NCBI GenBank assembly: GCA_946902875.1
Contig: OX336340.1
Coordinates: 24,629,566-24,693,565 of the forward strand
Reading direction: 5' to 3'
DNA length: 64,000 nt
Source of the DNA: Nematopogon swammerdamellus
Taxonomy: Eukaryota > Arthropoda > Insecta > Lepidoptera > Adelidae
Positions 21,390-31,507 of the stretch are shown piece after piece. A model generated the notes under the pieces. The model had not been told where the DNA came from. It ran no database searches and was given only the letters and a program-made list of their open reading frames with translations. Made by a program: the position numbers and the translations under genes. Every line of letters begins with the position of its first letter. The stretch's first letter is position 1.

Positions 21390-21707
21390 TTCAATTTAGT
21401 AGAACGGCCAGACATGCATTTGTTACGGAACCCTACATTCATTTTGCAGAACTTAGTAGAATGGACAGACATAAACGTGTTACGGAACCCTACTTTTATT
21501 ATAAAATAACCGTCGGAGGACCTTGGTTGAAAATTGTAAAATTTAGTGACATGCATTTGTAACGGAACTATACATTTATTTTGAAATAAATGTTAAATTT
21601 AGTAGAACAGACAGACATGCATTTGTTACGGAACCCTACATTCATTTTGCAGAACTTAGTAGAATGGACAGACATAAACGTGTTACCGAACCCTACTTAA
21701 CAGTTGC
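21390..21707. repeat. Short tandem array in LIR-TE
   Basis: Alternating units built on 'ttgttacggaaccctacatt' and 'agaacggacagacatgc', with spacer types 'ataaaataaccgtcgg' and 'gaaataaatgttaaattta'. The same array, longer, is at 52951-53519 and 55466-56034. The frames it opens are not genes. Confidence 0.8.
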
Positions 21708-21872
21708 ACTCCGGGAGTGCCGGCAGATCCCGTGCCACTCTAACTTAACCCTTAATGCAATGACTTAAGGTTTCATTTTAAAAATGACGCTGACGCGATG
21801 TCGCGAGTTATACATTTTTACCCACCTAAAAAAGTGCCAAGCGCCGCTAAAGAAGTTTTCACTTCAAAAACC
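21708..21872. repeat. MITE remnant ('gcactccgggagtgc' family) in LIR-TE
   Basis: Palindrome gcactccgggagtgc at the left end and 'aagtgccaagcgccgctaaa' with 'gaagttttcactt' at the right end, as in 15100-15495 but with a shorter middle. Confidence 0.65.
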
Positions 21873-22820
21873 TCAGGGTTATCCCTTTTCAAATAATAAA
21901 AAAAAAGAATTTTCAAAATCGGCCCACAATTGACGGAGTAATCGCGTAACAAACATCCAAGAAAAGAAAACATACCGTCGAATTGAGAATCTCTTAGGTC
22001 TAAAGTAAATTGCTCGTGAAGACAAATGCAACGAGCCCAAACACGATGGGTTTATCATGTGTAGTTTAGGAGTTCCTATGGCCACTTTCTGTCTCCATCA
22101 TCAGACCAGCTCGACTGGTACTCGGGCTCGAGCTGGTACTCGTACCATAATAAATTAAGCGCACCTGGCCGGTCGGAAAAGATAAAAAATTTCAAATTTA
22201 GAATATTCATGAAACAAGGGTCCGAATATGTATCACTAGTATATCGATTCATGTATTTCAATAGGACAGAGAAAATTTCAAAATATTAGGTATTTATTAC
22301 TTTTTAGTTCTTTTTTGTTTTTTTTTTTTGTTTTTTGGAAATCGGTTTTATATTTTTTAAAACAGTTTTTATTTCATTCTTTGTAGTAATATTATTAGTA
22401 ATATTACATAAAAAAGAATAATCGAAATCCAATAATCGAAATCGATTGATGTAGTACAGAATTATTCGCCATATGTGTCAGACTGCAAACTGCTGAATAA
22501 GTCCACATCACAAAAGTTTTGCTGAAGGTAACCACACACCATACTAATTTATCAAACTGAAAATAGCCGAAAACGACCACATCACAAGTTTTGCTGAAGT
22601 TAACCACACACCATAGTATTATGTTGATTTTTCAAAAACCACTGAACCAATTTCGATAAAATTGAAATGGGACCACCTCGGAAGTATGACCTAACAAACA
22701 CAAAAAGAATTTTCTAAATCGGCCCTCAATTGACGGAGAAATCGCGTAACAAACATACAAAAAAAAAAAAAAAAATTCAGACGAATTGAGAACCTCCTCC
22801 TTTTTGGTAGTCGGTTAAAA

Positions 22821-22915
22821 ATACCTAGAATGGCCCACAGGAATAAGATAATTTGTTTAGTAGTGTGGTGGAAAGTAAAGGTTATCCAAAAAATGACCCA
22901 AAAACAATTTAGTTT
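22821..22915 (+). other. P450 gene 1 3' flank resumed
   Basis: After the LIR-TE, 'atacctagaatggcccacag' and 'gaataagataatttgtttag' match the gene 2 flank at 62325-62368 (minus strand), with a few substitutions. This shows the flank was contiguous with 20350-20459 before the insertion. Confidence 0.8.
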
Positions 22916-22927
22916 TTTTAAATAAGT

Positions 22928-23368
22928 CGTACCACGTGGGGCCGGTACGTCTCTCCCCGTGCATGTCGTAAAAGGTTACTAAGGGATGAGGATAAGATGT
23001 CGTGCTAAAGGGCGACAGGCTAGCCACCTCTCCCTTTGAAACGATTTTTTTTTATGGAAACTGACACGGTTGGCTACATCACCTACAACATCCGTGATAT
23101 CAGCCCATAACACCGGGTGAACTTGGTGCCACGTCAGTGCTTCCCTTCGGTCGTGCGGGCTACACTGAACTGGACGGAAAACACAAACTATTTACATAGC
23201 CGTTTCGACCGACCTTTCATTCAGTGCAGTGGTACCAACCCGGGCGGGTTAAACCCTACCACCTAGTAATATAAGAAGTGAGTCATATCCCTTAGTCGCC
23301 TTTTACGACATACACAGGGAGAGATGCAGTGGGGCTATTCTTTTAAAGTACCGGCCCGGCACGGTACA
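22928..23368. repeat. Foldback repeat with a nested minus-strand SINE
   Basis: The left end 'gtaccacgtggggccggtac' with 'tctctccccgtgcatgtcgt' faces an inverted right end ('gtcgccttttacgacataca', 'gtaccggcccggcacggtac'). Between them, at about 23045-23270, lies the 3' part of the SINE on the minus strand, ending at the T-run 'ttttttttatggaaactgac'. The 'gtcgtaaaaggcgactaagg' block also occurs at 31746-31840, 47495-47560 and 61490-61600. Confidence 0.65.
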
Positions 23369-23369
23369 A

Positions 23370-23640
23370 AATGTTATATTATATTATATACAAACTGTGC
23401 CCGCGGCTCCGCCCGCTCTCATATTTCACTTCACTGCTAACCTCATAAGCCATTTAGCGTGATAGTAAGTAGCCTATAGTTGATGGGAAGAATTAAGCTC
23501 TCCGTAGAATTTTGTTTTATTAAAATCGGTTCAGTGGTTCTCGAGTTATAAGCGGACAGAAGAGACACTCAGACAGACAGAAAGCAGACGTTGGATTTTA
23601 TTATAGGTATATATATATATATATATAGGTAAAGGAAAAG
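23370..23640 (+). repeat. Short non-autonomous repeat with (ta)n tail
   Basis: Starts 'aaactgtgcccgcggctccg', contains 'attaaaatcggttcagtgg' and ends 'gattttattataggtatata'. It is a typical short moth repeat with no coding frame. 23640-23704 has nothing recognised. Confidence 0.5.
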
Positions 23641-23704
23641 GAATAAGGAAGGACATAGGCGAGCATTAAGAAAGGATTTTTGTAAATTCATACGCTAGGA
23701 AGGT

Positions 23705-23760
23705 TAACACGTTGACTGCGTTGAATTTATTTTCATTACTCACCCAGATGCGGTGCAAGG
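23705..23760 (+). repeat. piggyBac-like terminus
   Basis: 'ttaacacgttgactgcgttg' starts at a TTAA, as in piggyBac-type ends, and resembles the inverted end at 33092-33113. I did not find a partner end nearby, so this may be a lone remnant. Confidence 0.35.
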
Positions 23761-23893
23761 TCACAATGACTCGTTCTATACTACACCATGGTGCGTACGA
23801 GGCCAAAATATCTCGTGGTGGAGAGAGATATTCAGAGCCATGGTTTTGCTATAAAAGCGGTGTTTCTTGTCGATATTATTTAAGACTAGCTGA

Positions 23894-25277
23894 GCCCGCG
23901 GCTCCGCTCGCGTGAAATTCGTATTCCAAAGAAGAATGTAAGTAACTAAGGGCGAGGCCGTAGGCCGAGCTGCGTTCAGGTAATCGATAAACCTTCTTAA
24001 AGAAAGTAACTAACTAAGGGCGAGGCCGAAGGCCGAGCTGCTTTCAGGTAAACGATAAACCTTTCTCAAATAAAGGAAGTAAGTAAGGGCGAGGCCGAAG
24101 GCCGCACTGCGTTCAGGAAGACGATAAACCTTCTGGAAGAAAGGAAGGAACTAAGTGCGAGGCCGAAGGCCGAGCTGCGTTCAGGTAAACCAAAAACCCT
24201 CTTCCGCCTTCGGGCCTCGCCCTTAAAGACTTCCTTTCTTCGATAGAATATAATATCGTTTACTCAATCTATTTATTTCATAAAAATAAAAAAGTAATAT
24301 TAATAACTAAAGAATTAAACCTACCTAACAAACATTAAAATAACTATCAAAACGGGCATTTTCAAATGTTCTTAGAGCACTTGCGGCATTACCCCGCTGG
24401 ATGGCAAGGCTTACCCTTTGAATGAAGTACATAAGCCCTTGATGGCGGGACACCAGTTGCGTCAACCAGCTCAAGCCTCTTTTGGCTTCACTGCTCCACG
24501 GACGGTTTCAACCGCAAACGCAACAAATTCGAAATCTTGAATTATATTTCTATATTTGCTGCGTTTGAGGCTCTCCGCCCCAGCCTCGGCCGCGCCGGCC
24601 GCTCTTGAAGATGTCCTAACGTGACTTGGAGCCAATGTGAGAACAAAAGTGGCGTCCCACATCAAAGAACTACCCTTAGTCCATTACACTAAGGTAATAG
24701 CATCGGGCCTCTTGCCATCCAGCCGGGAATAACCGCGAGGTTCTAGGATGCACGGTATATTTGCCGTTAGAAGCGTGGACTTTATAATAAAATTTAAATT
24801 AAATTAACTCAATCTTAATATTAATTAACTTTATTCGAGATGGTTTAGCTTCTTCCTGAACGCAGCTCGGCCTTCGGCCTCGCCCTTAGTTACTTGCTTT
24901 CTTCGAGATGGTTTTTCAATTATCCGAACGTAGCTCGGCCTTCGGCCTCGCCTTAGTTACTTACTTTCTTCAAGATGGTTTAGCTTCTTCCTGAAGGCAG
25001 CTCGGCCTGCGGCCTCGCCCATAGTTACTTACTTTCTTCGAGAAGGTTTATGGTCTTCCAGAATAGAGCTCGGCCTTCGGCCTCGGCCTTAGTTACTCAC
25101 TTTCTTCAAGGATGTTTTTCTTCTTCCTGAACTCAGCTCCGGCTTCCGCCTCGCCCTTAGTTACTTTCATCGAGAAAGAATATTGTTTACGTGAGCGCAG
25201 ATCCGCCTTCGGGCCCGCCTTTAGTTACTTACTTTATTTTTTTTAAATACGAATTTCACGCGAGCGAAGCCGCGGGC
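23894..25277 (-). mobile_element. TIR element with mirrored subterminal arrays, copy 1
   Basis: 1384 bp bounded by 32-bp terminal inverted repeats (23894-23925 and 25246-25277, one mismatch), starting 'gcccgcggctccgctcgcgt'. Inside each terminus lies an array of roughly 60-70-bp units: 'gggcgaggccgaaggccgag' on the left (23938-24230) and its reverse complement on the right (24850-25230). The unique centre (24355-24785) holds a retroelement gene fragment on the minus strand. No transposase is encoded. Copies 2 and 3 lie inverted at 58806-60337 and 63725-64000. Confidence 0.85.
24355..24785 (-). pseudogene. Retroelement C-terminal fragment captured in TIR element, copy 1
   Basis: Minus-strand reading: 'ILEPRGYSRLDGKRPDAITL', a stop where copy 2 has Pro-Trp, then 'WTKGSSLMWDATFVLTLAPS', 'HVRTSSRAAGAAEAGAESLK' and 'KYRNIIQDFEFVAFAVET'. 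After a shift comes 'YFIQRVSLAIQRGNAASALR'-like sequence. I recall this string as a conserved C-terminal region of RT-containing ORFs in many animal genomes, but cannot name its clade. The N-terminal RT part is absent, so it is a captured fragment. Confidence 0.6.
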
Positions 25278-25894
25278 AACAGATATATAAATTTTATTGC
25301 ACCAATGACAGCGACATAACTTCGACTTTCAATTATTATTTTTATTTATCAAACAATTTGTCACCGGCCAGCTCACGTCGAGATGACAGTTCTCCGTTGT
25401 CAACATGACATTTAAAATTGTTTTTTACCTTTACTTTGGATTACGTGATTTTTATTATATTTTTTAATTATTATGTTCATCCGGGATACACACTGTCACT
25501 ATAAAAAGTTTCGTCAAATTCCGTTCAGTGGTTTTTGCGAGATGCGCGTACAAATAGACATTTTTGCATTTACGATTTTATGATATGTATAGAAAGAATA
25601 GATATGTATAGACTATTGTGTTCAAGTTATAAAAAAGAACTGTCATTTTCGTTGTATCTACTTATTTTTAAATTTCGAATGAATATTTTATTTAAATTGT
25701 ATTTGCTGCCAGTTCTCAAGATATAATTATGTACTTTGGACTACGCGATTTTAAACGCGCAATAATGTTTATAATTGTAATTTTTTTTAATTTTTGTTAT
25801 TTTTTTTTACGTATTATGTTAACCCGGCATATAAACTGCCACTATACAAAGTTTCGTCTAATTCCGTTCAGTGGTTTTTGCGTGATGCGCGTAC

Positions 25895-25925
<31 letters not shown>

Positions 25926-26062
25926 CAAACAAACAAAAATTTTAAAAACTGTTCTAACATGTTCAGTATCTCATTTTAAGCCACCCTGGTTAGTTTTTTT
26001 CCGAATACATTCAATGTACAGACTTTCTTACCTCTACGATTTTATTATATGTATAGATAAAT
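25278..26062 (+). repeat. AT-rich repeat next to TIR element ('aaaccactgaacgg' family)
   Basis: Two related non-coding modules: 25278-25660 ('ggccagctcacgtcgagatg', 'gtttttgcgagatgcgcgt') and 25661-26062 (a (acaa)n microsatellite at 25897-25935, then 'ccaccctggttagttttttt'). Each contains the block 'tccgttcagtggtttttgcg'. Inverted copies are at 58430-58800 and 63351-63724 (first module) and at 35946-36348 and 62810-63350 (second module). The frames of 60-118 codons here are not genes. Confidence 0.75.
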
Positions 26063-26980
26063 ATTCGTTACGTAGTCTATTTTAGGATGTGGGCGCCGAT
26101 TTTTACAATAAAGGTTAATTTGTAAGTTATCGATCTATTTCAAAACTGTATGTCTCGTTCAGCACTCAGAGGCAAAATGTCGATACAAATTAGGGATGTA
26201 AAAGGTAAAAGGTCGATAATAACTATTTAATAGGTACATATATTTTGGTAAGACAACATAAGCAAACGCATGGTGGGAACAAATTTATTATTAAATTGAA
26301 ACTTTCAAAAGTCGACCCTAAACAATACTTAAACTAATATTATATGAAATATAATTACTATAACATAGTATGATAATAACAGTTACTTACATGATTATTG
26401 AACGTGAAAATCATTAAAGCACTCGAGACATATTCCGCGGTTGGCATCGCACTCTGCACAGTAAGTTGAAACTTTCTTGACCTTTCCATTGATTTTATAA
26501 CCCTGTCGGGACAGATAGACCACTCCATATAAAAAATTTGGTAACGTTGTAAATCGTAAAACCAACAGAGGGCGTTAATAATTTTTCTTGATGTTGTCGT
26601 AAAACAAACAGGTGGCGTTAATGTTTGTTAATACTTCTATACTAAGGGCGCTATCTAGTTGAAATACAACAGTATCTAGGTACCTTTAATTGTCACTAGG
26701 CTGTAGAATTACTGCTACTAGACAAAAGATGGCGCTTTCATTTATATTTATAAACAAAGACATTAAACCCCCTCAATCTCTTTGTTTATAAAGAACATTA
26801 TTTATGTAAATTCCAAATTTTTTAATTATATTTGAATAATAAAATTATGACAATTTACAATTAAACTAACACTTCTTATCAAATTAAATAAAATAAAAAA
26901 ATGTTTTGAAAATAATTTGGTATACGGAACAAAATATTATTATGATTGTAATTTCCTGTTTGTGCGCTTTTAATAGATAG
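26063..26980. other. AT-rich stretch without recognised gene
   Basis: No coding frame of note. Phrases such as 'gagggcgttaataattttt' and 'aggtggcgttaatgtttg' recur, suggesting two diverged copies of a short repeat (26560-26625). The piece 26755-26795 ('acaaagacattaaaccccct') matches the end of the MITE at 31022-31207. Confidence 0.5.
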
Positions 26981-27039
26981 ATCCACAGAGCACGGAATAC
27001 CCCCGCGCGCGCGCGCGCGGTATTCCGTGCTCTGTGGAT
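26981..27039. repeat. Palindrome with alternating CG centre
   Basis: Left arm 26981-27002 (atccacagagcacggaatac plus cc) and right arm 27019-27039 are exact inverted copies. The centre 27003-27018 is alternating C and G, so nearly the whole 59 bp is self-complementary. The CG run can form Z-DNA and the arms a cruciform. Confidence 0.95.
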
Positions 27040-27131
27040 AGAACGTATTTATTTAGTTGAATACTCAGAGGAAGTTGAACAGTTAAACAAATACTCGTCA
27101 CTCTTCATTCTAATAATGTCAGCATTGTAGG

Positions 27132-28353
27132 TAAAAAAAAAAAAAATGAAAACTGCCTTAAAAAATTTATGAAATTAAAAAAATCGAACCCTAGAGTTGA
27201 AGGCGGTGCTAAAGAAGGCTACACAAAACACAAATCACAAAGGATATCATCCGCGCATGTTTTCTTTCATGTATCATTTTTGCTTGCTTTAGCACCGCCT
27301 TCAACTCTAGGGTTCGATTTTTTTTATTTCATACATTTTTGAAGGCGGTTTTTATATATTTTTTTAAATAGTTTTTTATTTCACAGTTTTTTTTTGGAAT
27401 TTTTTGCTATTAATGTACTCGGCGGAATCGCTCGACCTTCGGCCTCGCGATTCCGCCTCGCTTTCCAATCTGATCTCGACCAAATTAAAATGGAACCACC
27501 TCATGGTTATCCACTTTCAAAAAAAAAAAAAAAGAATTTTCAAAATCGGCCCACAAAGGGTGGGTTTAATGTCTTTGGCCCACAATAATTGACGGAGTAA
27601 TCGCGTAACAAACATCCAAAAAAAGAAAACATACCGTCGAATTGAGAATCTCCTAGGTCTAAAGTAAATTGCTCGTGAAGACAAATTCAACGAGCCCAAA
27701 CACGATGGGTTTATCATGTGTAGTTTAGGAGTTCCTATGGCCACCTTCCGTCTCCGTCATCAGACCAGCTCGATGGTACTCGTACTCGTATTATAATATA
27801 TTAAGCGCATCTGGCCGGTCGGAAAAGATTTCAAATTTAGAATATTCATGAAACAAGGGTCCGAATATGAATGACAATATCGATTCATGTATTTCAATAC
27901 AATGACAGAGAAAATTTCAAAATATTAGGTTATATATTTATATAGGTATATTATATTACTACTATTATATTATATTAATTACTATTATATTATATACTAT
28001 ATTAGGTTATAGGTTATATTATATATATTTGGTATTATATTTAATACTTTTTAGTTCTAGTTTATTTTTTTTTAAGTCGGTTTTATATTTTTAAAACAAT
28101 ATTACATAAAAAACAATAATCGAAATCGAATAATCGAAATCGGTTGAAGTGGTACAGAATTATTCGCCATGTGTCAAACTGCAAATTGCTGAAAAAGTCC
28201 ACATCACAAAAGTTTTGCTGAAGGTAACCACACACCAATAGTATTTTGTTGCTTTTTCATAAACCGCTCAATCAATTTCAATAAAATTTCAATGGGAGCA
28301 CCTCTGAAGTATGACCTACCAAACAAAAAAAGAATTTTCAAAATCAGCCCACA
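27132..28353. mobile_element. LIR-TE copy without cargo (3' truncated)
   Basis: Same family as 20460-22820: arms at 27150-27220 and 27287-27375 with 'cctagagttgaaggcggtgc', the palindrome near 27420-27465, and the right half from 'gaattttcaaaatcggccca'. Near 27492 it runs directly from 'aaaatggaaccacc' to 'tcatggttatcc', so the SINE, tandem array and MITE seen in other copies are absent. A 30-bp insertion at 27555-27585 carries 'gggtgggtttaatgtctttg'. It is cut on the right by the piggyBac-like element. Confidence 0.75.
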
Positions 28354-29662
28354 ATTAACACGTTGAACGCCATACGACCCACCGGTGGGCCTAGCGTACT
28401 TTTCCGTTCGGGCCAAGCCAAACTCATTATATCCGTAATTTTCATCAACTTGAGATTTTCATCACAAAGTTTATAAAATGCGGTAATTTGTAAGGAAAAT
28501 AAAAATTTGCGACTTTTACCGTCTAATTTTCGAGATATAGCAAAAGGCTCACGGGTGGATCGTGTGGCCTCCTATGAAGGATTTGTATTTTTCTGTTGGC
28601 TGGGGCCGCGGGGTCACGCCGCGGCCCACCCGTTGCGCGCGCGCCGCGGACGCAGCGATCAATCCCGGTCCGGCTGCGTCGACAATTGAGGATGTTTTAC
28701 GCTTTTCTCGCCAAAAATGGATTATTTTGAAGATTTCGAGTTAACACAAGAAGCGCTAACGCAGTTAGAAAACATCGAGATAGATCTTCTGAACCGTAGT
28801 TTCGGAATAGATTCTATGAAGACGTAGTTCAACCAACGAAAAGAAGATGCTGTCGAATTCTTTTGTCGGAGAGTGAGGATAGCGACGATGAAATGCGTAT
28901 AGAAAGACGGAAGAGAATGAAACACACTCTGGAAAGGAAAGAGGGATTGGCCAGAAAAGTGAGAAGAACATGTCACCAATGTTATGCAAAGAACGTACCA
29001 ATAATGGGTAGCAAACAGGCTAAAACCAAGTCGAAAAAAGTATCCACTTATTGCCAAAGCAGCCCAACTAAACCATTCCTTTGTTTGCCTTGTTTTAACA
29101 AGACTCACGGATAATTCTTTCTTGTTTATGGTTAAGAGCCAAAGGGTTAAGATGATTATTTTAAATACTGAAGTGTCATAATGTTGTGATTGTTCAATTT
29201 CATAAATATTTTCTTTTGTTCAATTTCATAAATTATTTTCGTAATAAATAATGTCTTCTTATTTGGTAATGAAGAAAATATTATGTTCATTTTTATTTTG
29301 ACGAATATTTTCTTATTATTTTCTGGTTTTATTAATTCTATTAATAAAAATATTATTTTCTACCTTATCGTTAAGAGCGGCCCTAGCATCGTTACAATTA
29401 ACTTAATAAAAAACTACAAGTTTCTATTGGATTTGAAAACCACGCCGTCCGCTTCGACTACAAGGCCATGCGGCTCACTTCCATATTGGCTTTGTAGCTG
29501 CGCTCTGTGGCTTGTAGGAAGCGTTTACGTAGGACCTCTCACGCGGCTCACCGGTGACCCCCATGACCTGAATAGTTCAGTAAGGAAAGGCTCACCGGTG
29601 AGCGGTGAGCCCCGTGGCCCAAACGGAAATACTGGATTTTTCATGTGGCGTTGAACGTGTAA
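28354..29662 (+). mobile_element. Non-autonomous piggyBac-like element
   Basis: Left end 'ttaacacgttgaacgccat' at 28356; inverted right end 'atggcgttgaacgtgtaa'-like at 29643-29662, where TTAA has decayed to GTAA. Subterminal 'ccaccggtgggc' (left) and 'ctcaccggtgag' (right) with 'ccgttcgggcc' and 'ggcccaaacgg' extend the inverted symmetry to about 65 bp. The interior holds only the two ends of a transposase gene. It sits inside the LIR-TE at 27132. Confidence 0.7.
28717..29114 (+). pseudogene. piggyBac transposase, N-terminus fused to Cys-rich C-terminus
   Basis: Starts at ATG 28717 with 'MDYFEDFELTQEALTQLENI' (acidic N-terminus) and 'IDLLNRSFG'; a frameshift/stop occurs near 28827. 'KRRCCRILLSESEDSDDEMR' follows, then the Cys-rich C-terminal domain 'RRTCHQCYAKN', 'TYCQSSPTKPFLCLPCF' and 'NKTHG' with a stop. 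The catalytic DDE core of about 350 residues is missing. The C-terminal domain binds the terminal repeats in active piggyBac transposases, so the retained piece is DNA-binding rather than catalytic. It is non-functional as a transposase. Confidence 0.75.
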
Positions 29663-29935
29663 GATTGTAATTTCCTGTTTGCGGTTTTACTCCGGTCCAA
29701 AGAGTTTACAAACTCTTTGGTTGTACCTAGCTCCGCTTATTTGTTGTTATATCCGCTATAGTAACACATATTCTGTGAAAATTTCAACGGGCTTCCTATT
29801 ACGGTTCAAGAGATACAGCCCTCGGATAGACAAACGGACGGACGGACAGACAGACTGCGGAGGCTTAGTAATAGGCTTCCGTACAGGGATACGGAAACCT
29901 AAAAATAAGGGGTGAAATAGGGGTGAAAGTTTTTG
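29663..29935 (+). repeat. Repeat of the 'gggttccgta' family, partial
   Basis: Contains 'tctgtgaaaatttcaacggg', 'caagagatacagccctcgga', a run of 'gacagacg'-type repeats and the end 'ccgtacagggatacgg'. It matches the right part of 35050-35455. Non-coding. 29936-30100 is purine-rich with no gene. Confidence 0.65.
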
Positions 29936-30101
29936 TATGGGGAATCCATGATTTCTCTAGGTAAGGATATGAAAATTTATTATCTAGGCTTTTGGCACAG
30001 ATTACTCAATAGTTACTGCTTTTGGTAAGAAATCATGAATAATGGTCAGGAAGAGGAAGGGGGAGAGAAAAGAAGGGGGAGTGGGTGGGAGGTACGTTTG
30101 T

Positions 30102-30422
30102 CAGCCTCGGTAGCTCAGTGGTGCAGGCAACCCTGGGCGCGGTCAACACTTGGATGGGTGACCGCTCGACCATTGGAGGCTGACCGTGGTTCGGATTCCA
30201 CGTAAAACTGTAGCACCCTTCCCTTCTTACCTTACTAGGGTTGGTACCACCGCACTGAATAAAACGTATGTCGATACGGCTATGTAAATCAAAGAGATTT
30301 GATGTAAATAGTAATTTTTTTCGTTTTTGTCCGTCCAGTTCAGTATAGCCGGCACGACATGTCCGACATCACGGATGTTGTAGGTGATGTATCCAACCAT
30401 GTCAGTTTCCATAAAAAAAAGA
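30102..30422 (+). mobile_element. SINE copy (tRNA/5S-like head, shortened)
   Basis: A box 'tagctcagtggt', then 'gggcgcggtcaacacttgga' and 'tgggtgaccgc', a B box 'ggttcggattcc', and the 3' end 'gtttccataaaaaaaa'. Part of the 5' 5S-like block and of the body is deleted. Confidence 0.8.
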
Positions 30423-30835
30423 AGAAGAGGAGGAGAGGTATGGAGGGAGGAAGGGTTAGTGAATGAGGGCAGGTGTGGGGGAGGGAGGTAGTAGAGGGAA
30501 CGAGGAGGAATGGATATCGAGGGAGTGAGAGGTTGGAAGGGGGAAGGGGCGGGGTAAGAGGGGGTTGCGGACAGGATGAGGGGTAGTAGGGGAGGAATGG
30601 AATGCGAGGGTGATGGGAAGGAGGGGCGGCATGAGGGGAGGAAGGGAAGTAGGGAGAGAGGGAGGGAATGGGCGAAAGGGAAGGTGGCAAAGAGGGGGTC
30701 CGTGAAGGGTGAGGGGAAGGAGGGGAGGAAGGCGGGATCGAGGAGAGAAGACAGGGAGAGAGGTGAGTGAGAGATGGGCGAGGAAGGAATCCCTTCCTTC
30801 CTCCCGAAAAAGATAGAGAATATAAGAGAAGCGAT
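30423..30835 (+). repeat. Polypurine tract (about 400 bp)
   Basis: Almost only A and G on the plus strand ('gagggaggaagggttagtga', 'ggaaggaggggcggcatgag'), then a shared end 'gaagcgatggtttattatca'. The opposite-strand proline/serine-rich frames are artefacts. A related tract lies inverted at 34385-34710 with the same end. It can form triplex DNA. Confidence 0.85.
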
Positions 30836-31021
30836 GGTTTATTATCAATTTTGCATTTAAATCAGATTTACTATTTTTTTATTTTATTCGTCGTCGTCAA
30901 AGAGATTTTATGTACATACATACATACATACATGATACGTCATTGGTCGTCGTCGGTAAAATCTACAATTTTATATAACGTACTCGTATCATTGACTTAT
31001 ATATTCTGTAAAGTATAACAC

Positions 31022-31207
31022 AAATACATTAAACCCACCCTCTTTTAATCTCTTTGGTATAACACCACCAGCAGCATCGTAGATGGAAAAAATAGCCCTG
31101 GACTCAACTTTTTTTAATTCGGTGCCTGGACTCCGTACTTCATACTCAAAGACATTTTGTTTATACTTCAACTATTACCAAAGAAGAGGGTGGGTTTAAT
31201 GTCTTTG
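31022..31207. repeat. MITE with about 28-bp inverted ends
   Basis: Left end 'cattaaacccaccctctttt' and right end 'gaagagggtgggtttaatgt' are inverted. The interior is about 130 bp with no gene. Lone ends occur at 26755 and 27555. 31208-31505 has no recognised feature. Confidence 0.7.
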
Positions 31208-31507
31208 ACTATTACTAAAACGAGACACCGCGATTATGGTAGTGTGCGTATCGCGTGAATACAGAACCGACCGTCTCAAGAGATCGCATCGATATTGTGT
31301 CATCCTTTTTCCACGCGCAGTAACCCGTATCGCTTGCCTGCACGCTCCACGCAAACATTTGCGTGTTCCAAAACAAGCGAACGTCGCGCGTCGATCGATA
31401 AATTTCCGCAACAGCTAAAAACTATGGAGGTGGCTTTTTACTTTCGAGCGACTGTAAGGAGAAAGGAAGTATTGTGATCGTCCAAAATGTCGAAGTTGAG
31501 AATGCGA

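Larger units (their letters stand above)
20460..22820. mobile_element. Long-inverted-repeat element (LIR-TE), copy 1, with cargo
   Basis: A 2361-bp non-coding insertion in the 3' flank of P450 gene 1. Borders come from the uninterrupted gene 2 flank at 62361-62375 ('gacgctgaaaatacc' on its minus strand). It starts with an A-run and 'gttttaaaaaacataaaacc' and ends 'ggtagtcggttaaaa'. The two ends share an inverted 'gaagtcggtt'-type terminus. Inside, in order: a hairpin of about 145-bp arms (20467-20613 and 20680-20821), a palindrome around 'gccttcggcctcgcgattcc', a SINE, a short tandem array, a MITE, and an AT-rich right half. It encodes no protein, so movement must have used outside machinery. 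Confidence 0.85.

Noticed and set aside
23938..24230. CRISPR-like array
   Set aside because: Repeats are contiguous and diverged, with no unique spacers, and are mirrored on the other side of a eukaryotic TIR element.
28763..28862. Possible intron joining the two piggyBac pieces
   Set aside because: No convincing GT-AG pair restores the catalytic core, which is absent; a deletion explains the structure better.
30340..30848. Pro/Ser-rich frames of 116 and 130 codons on the minus strand
   Set aside because: They are the translation of a polypurine tract; no start context, domain or conservation.
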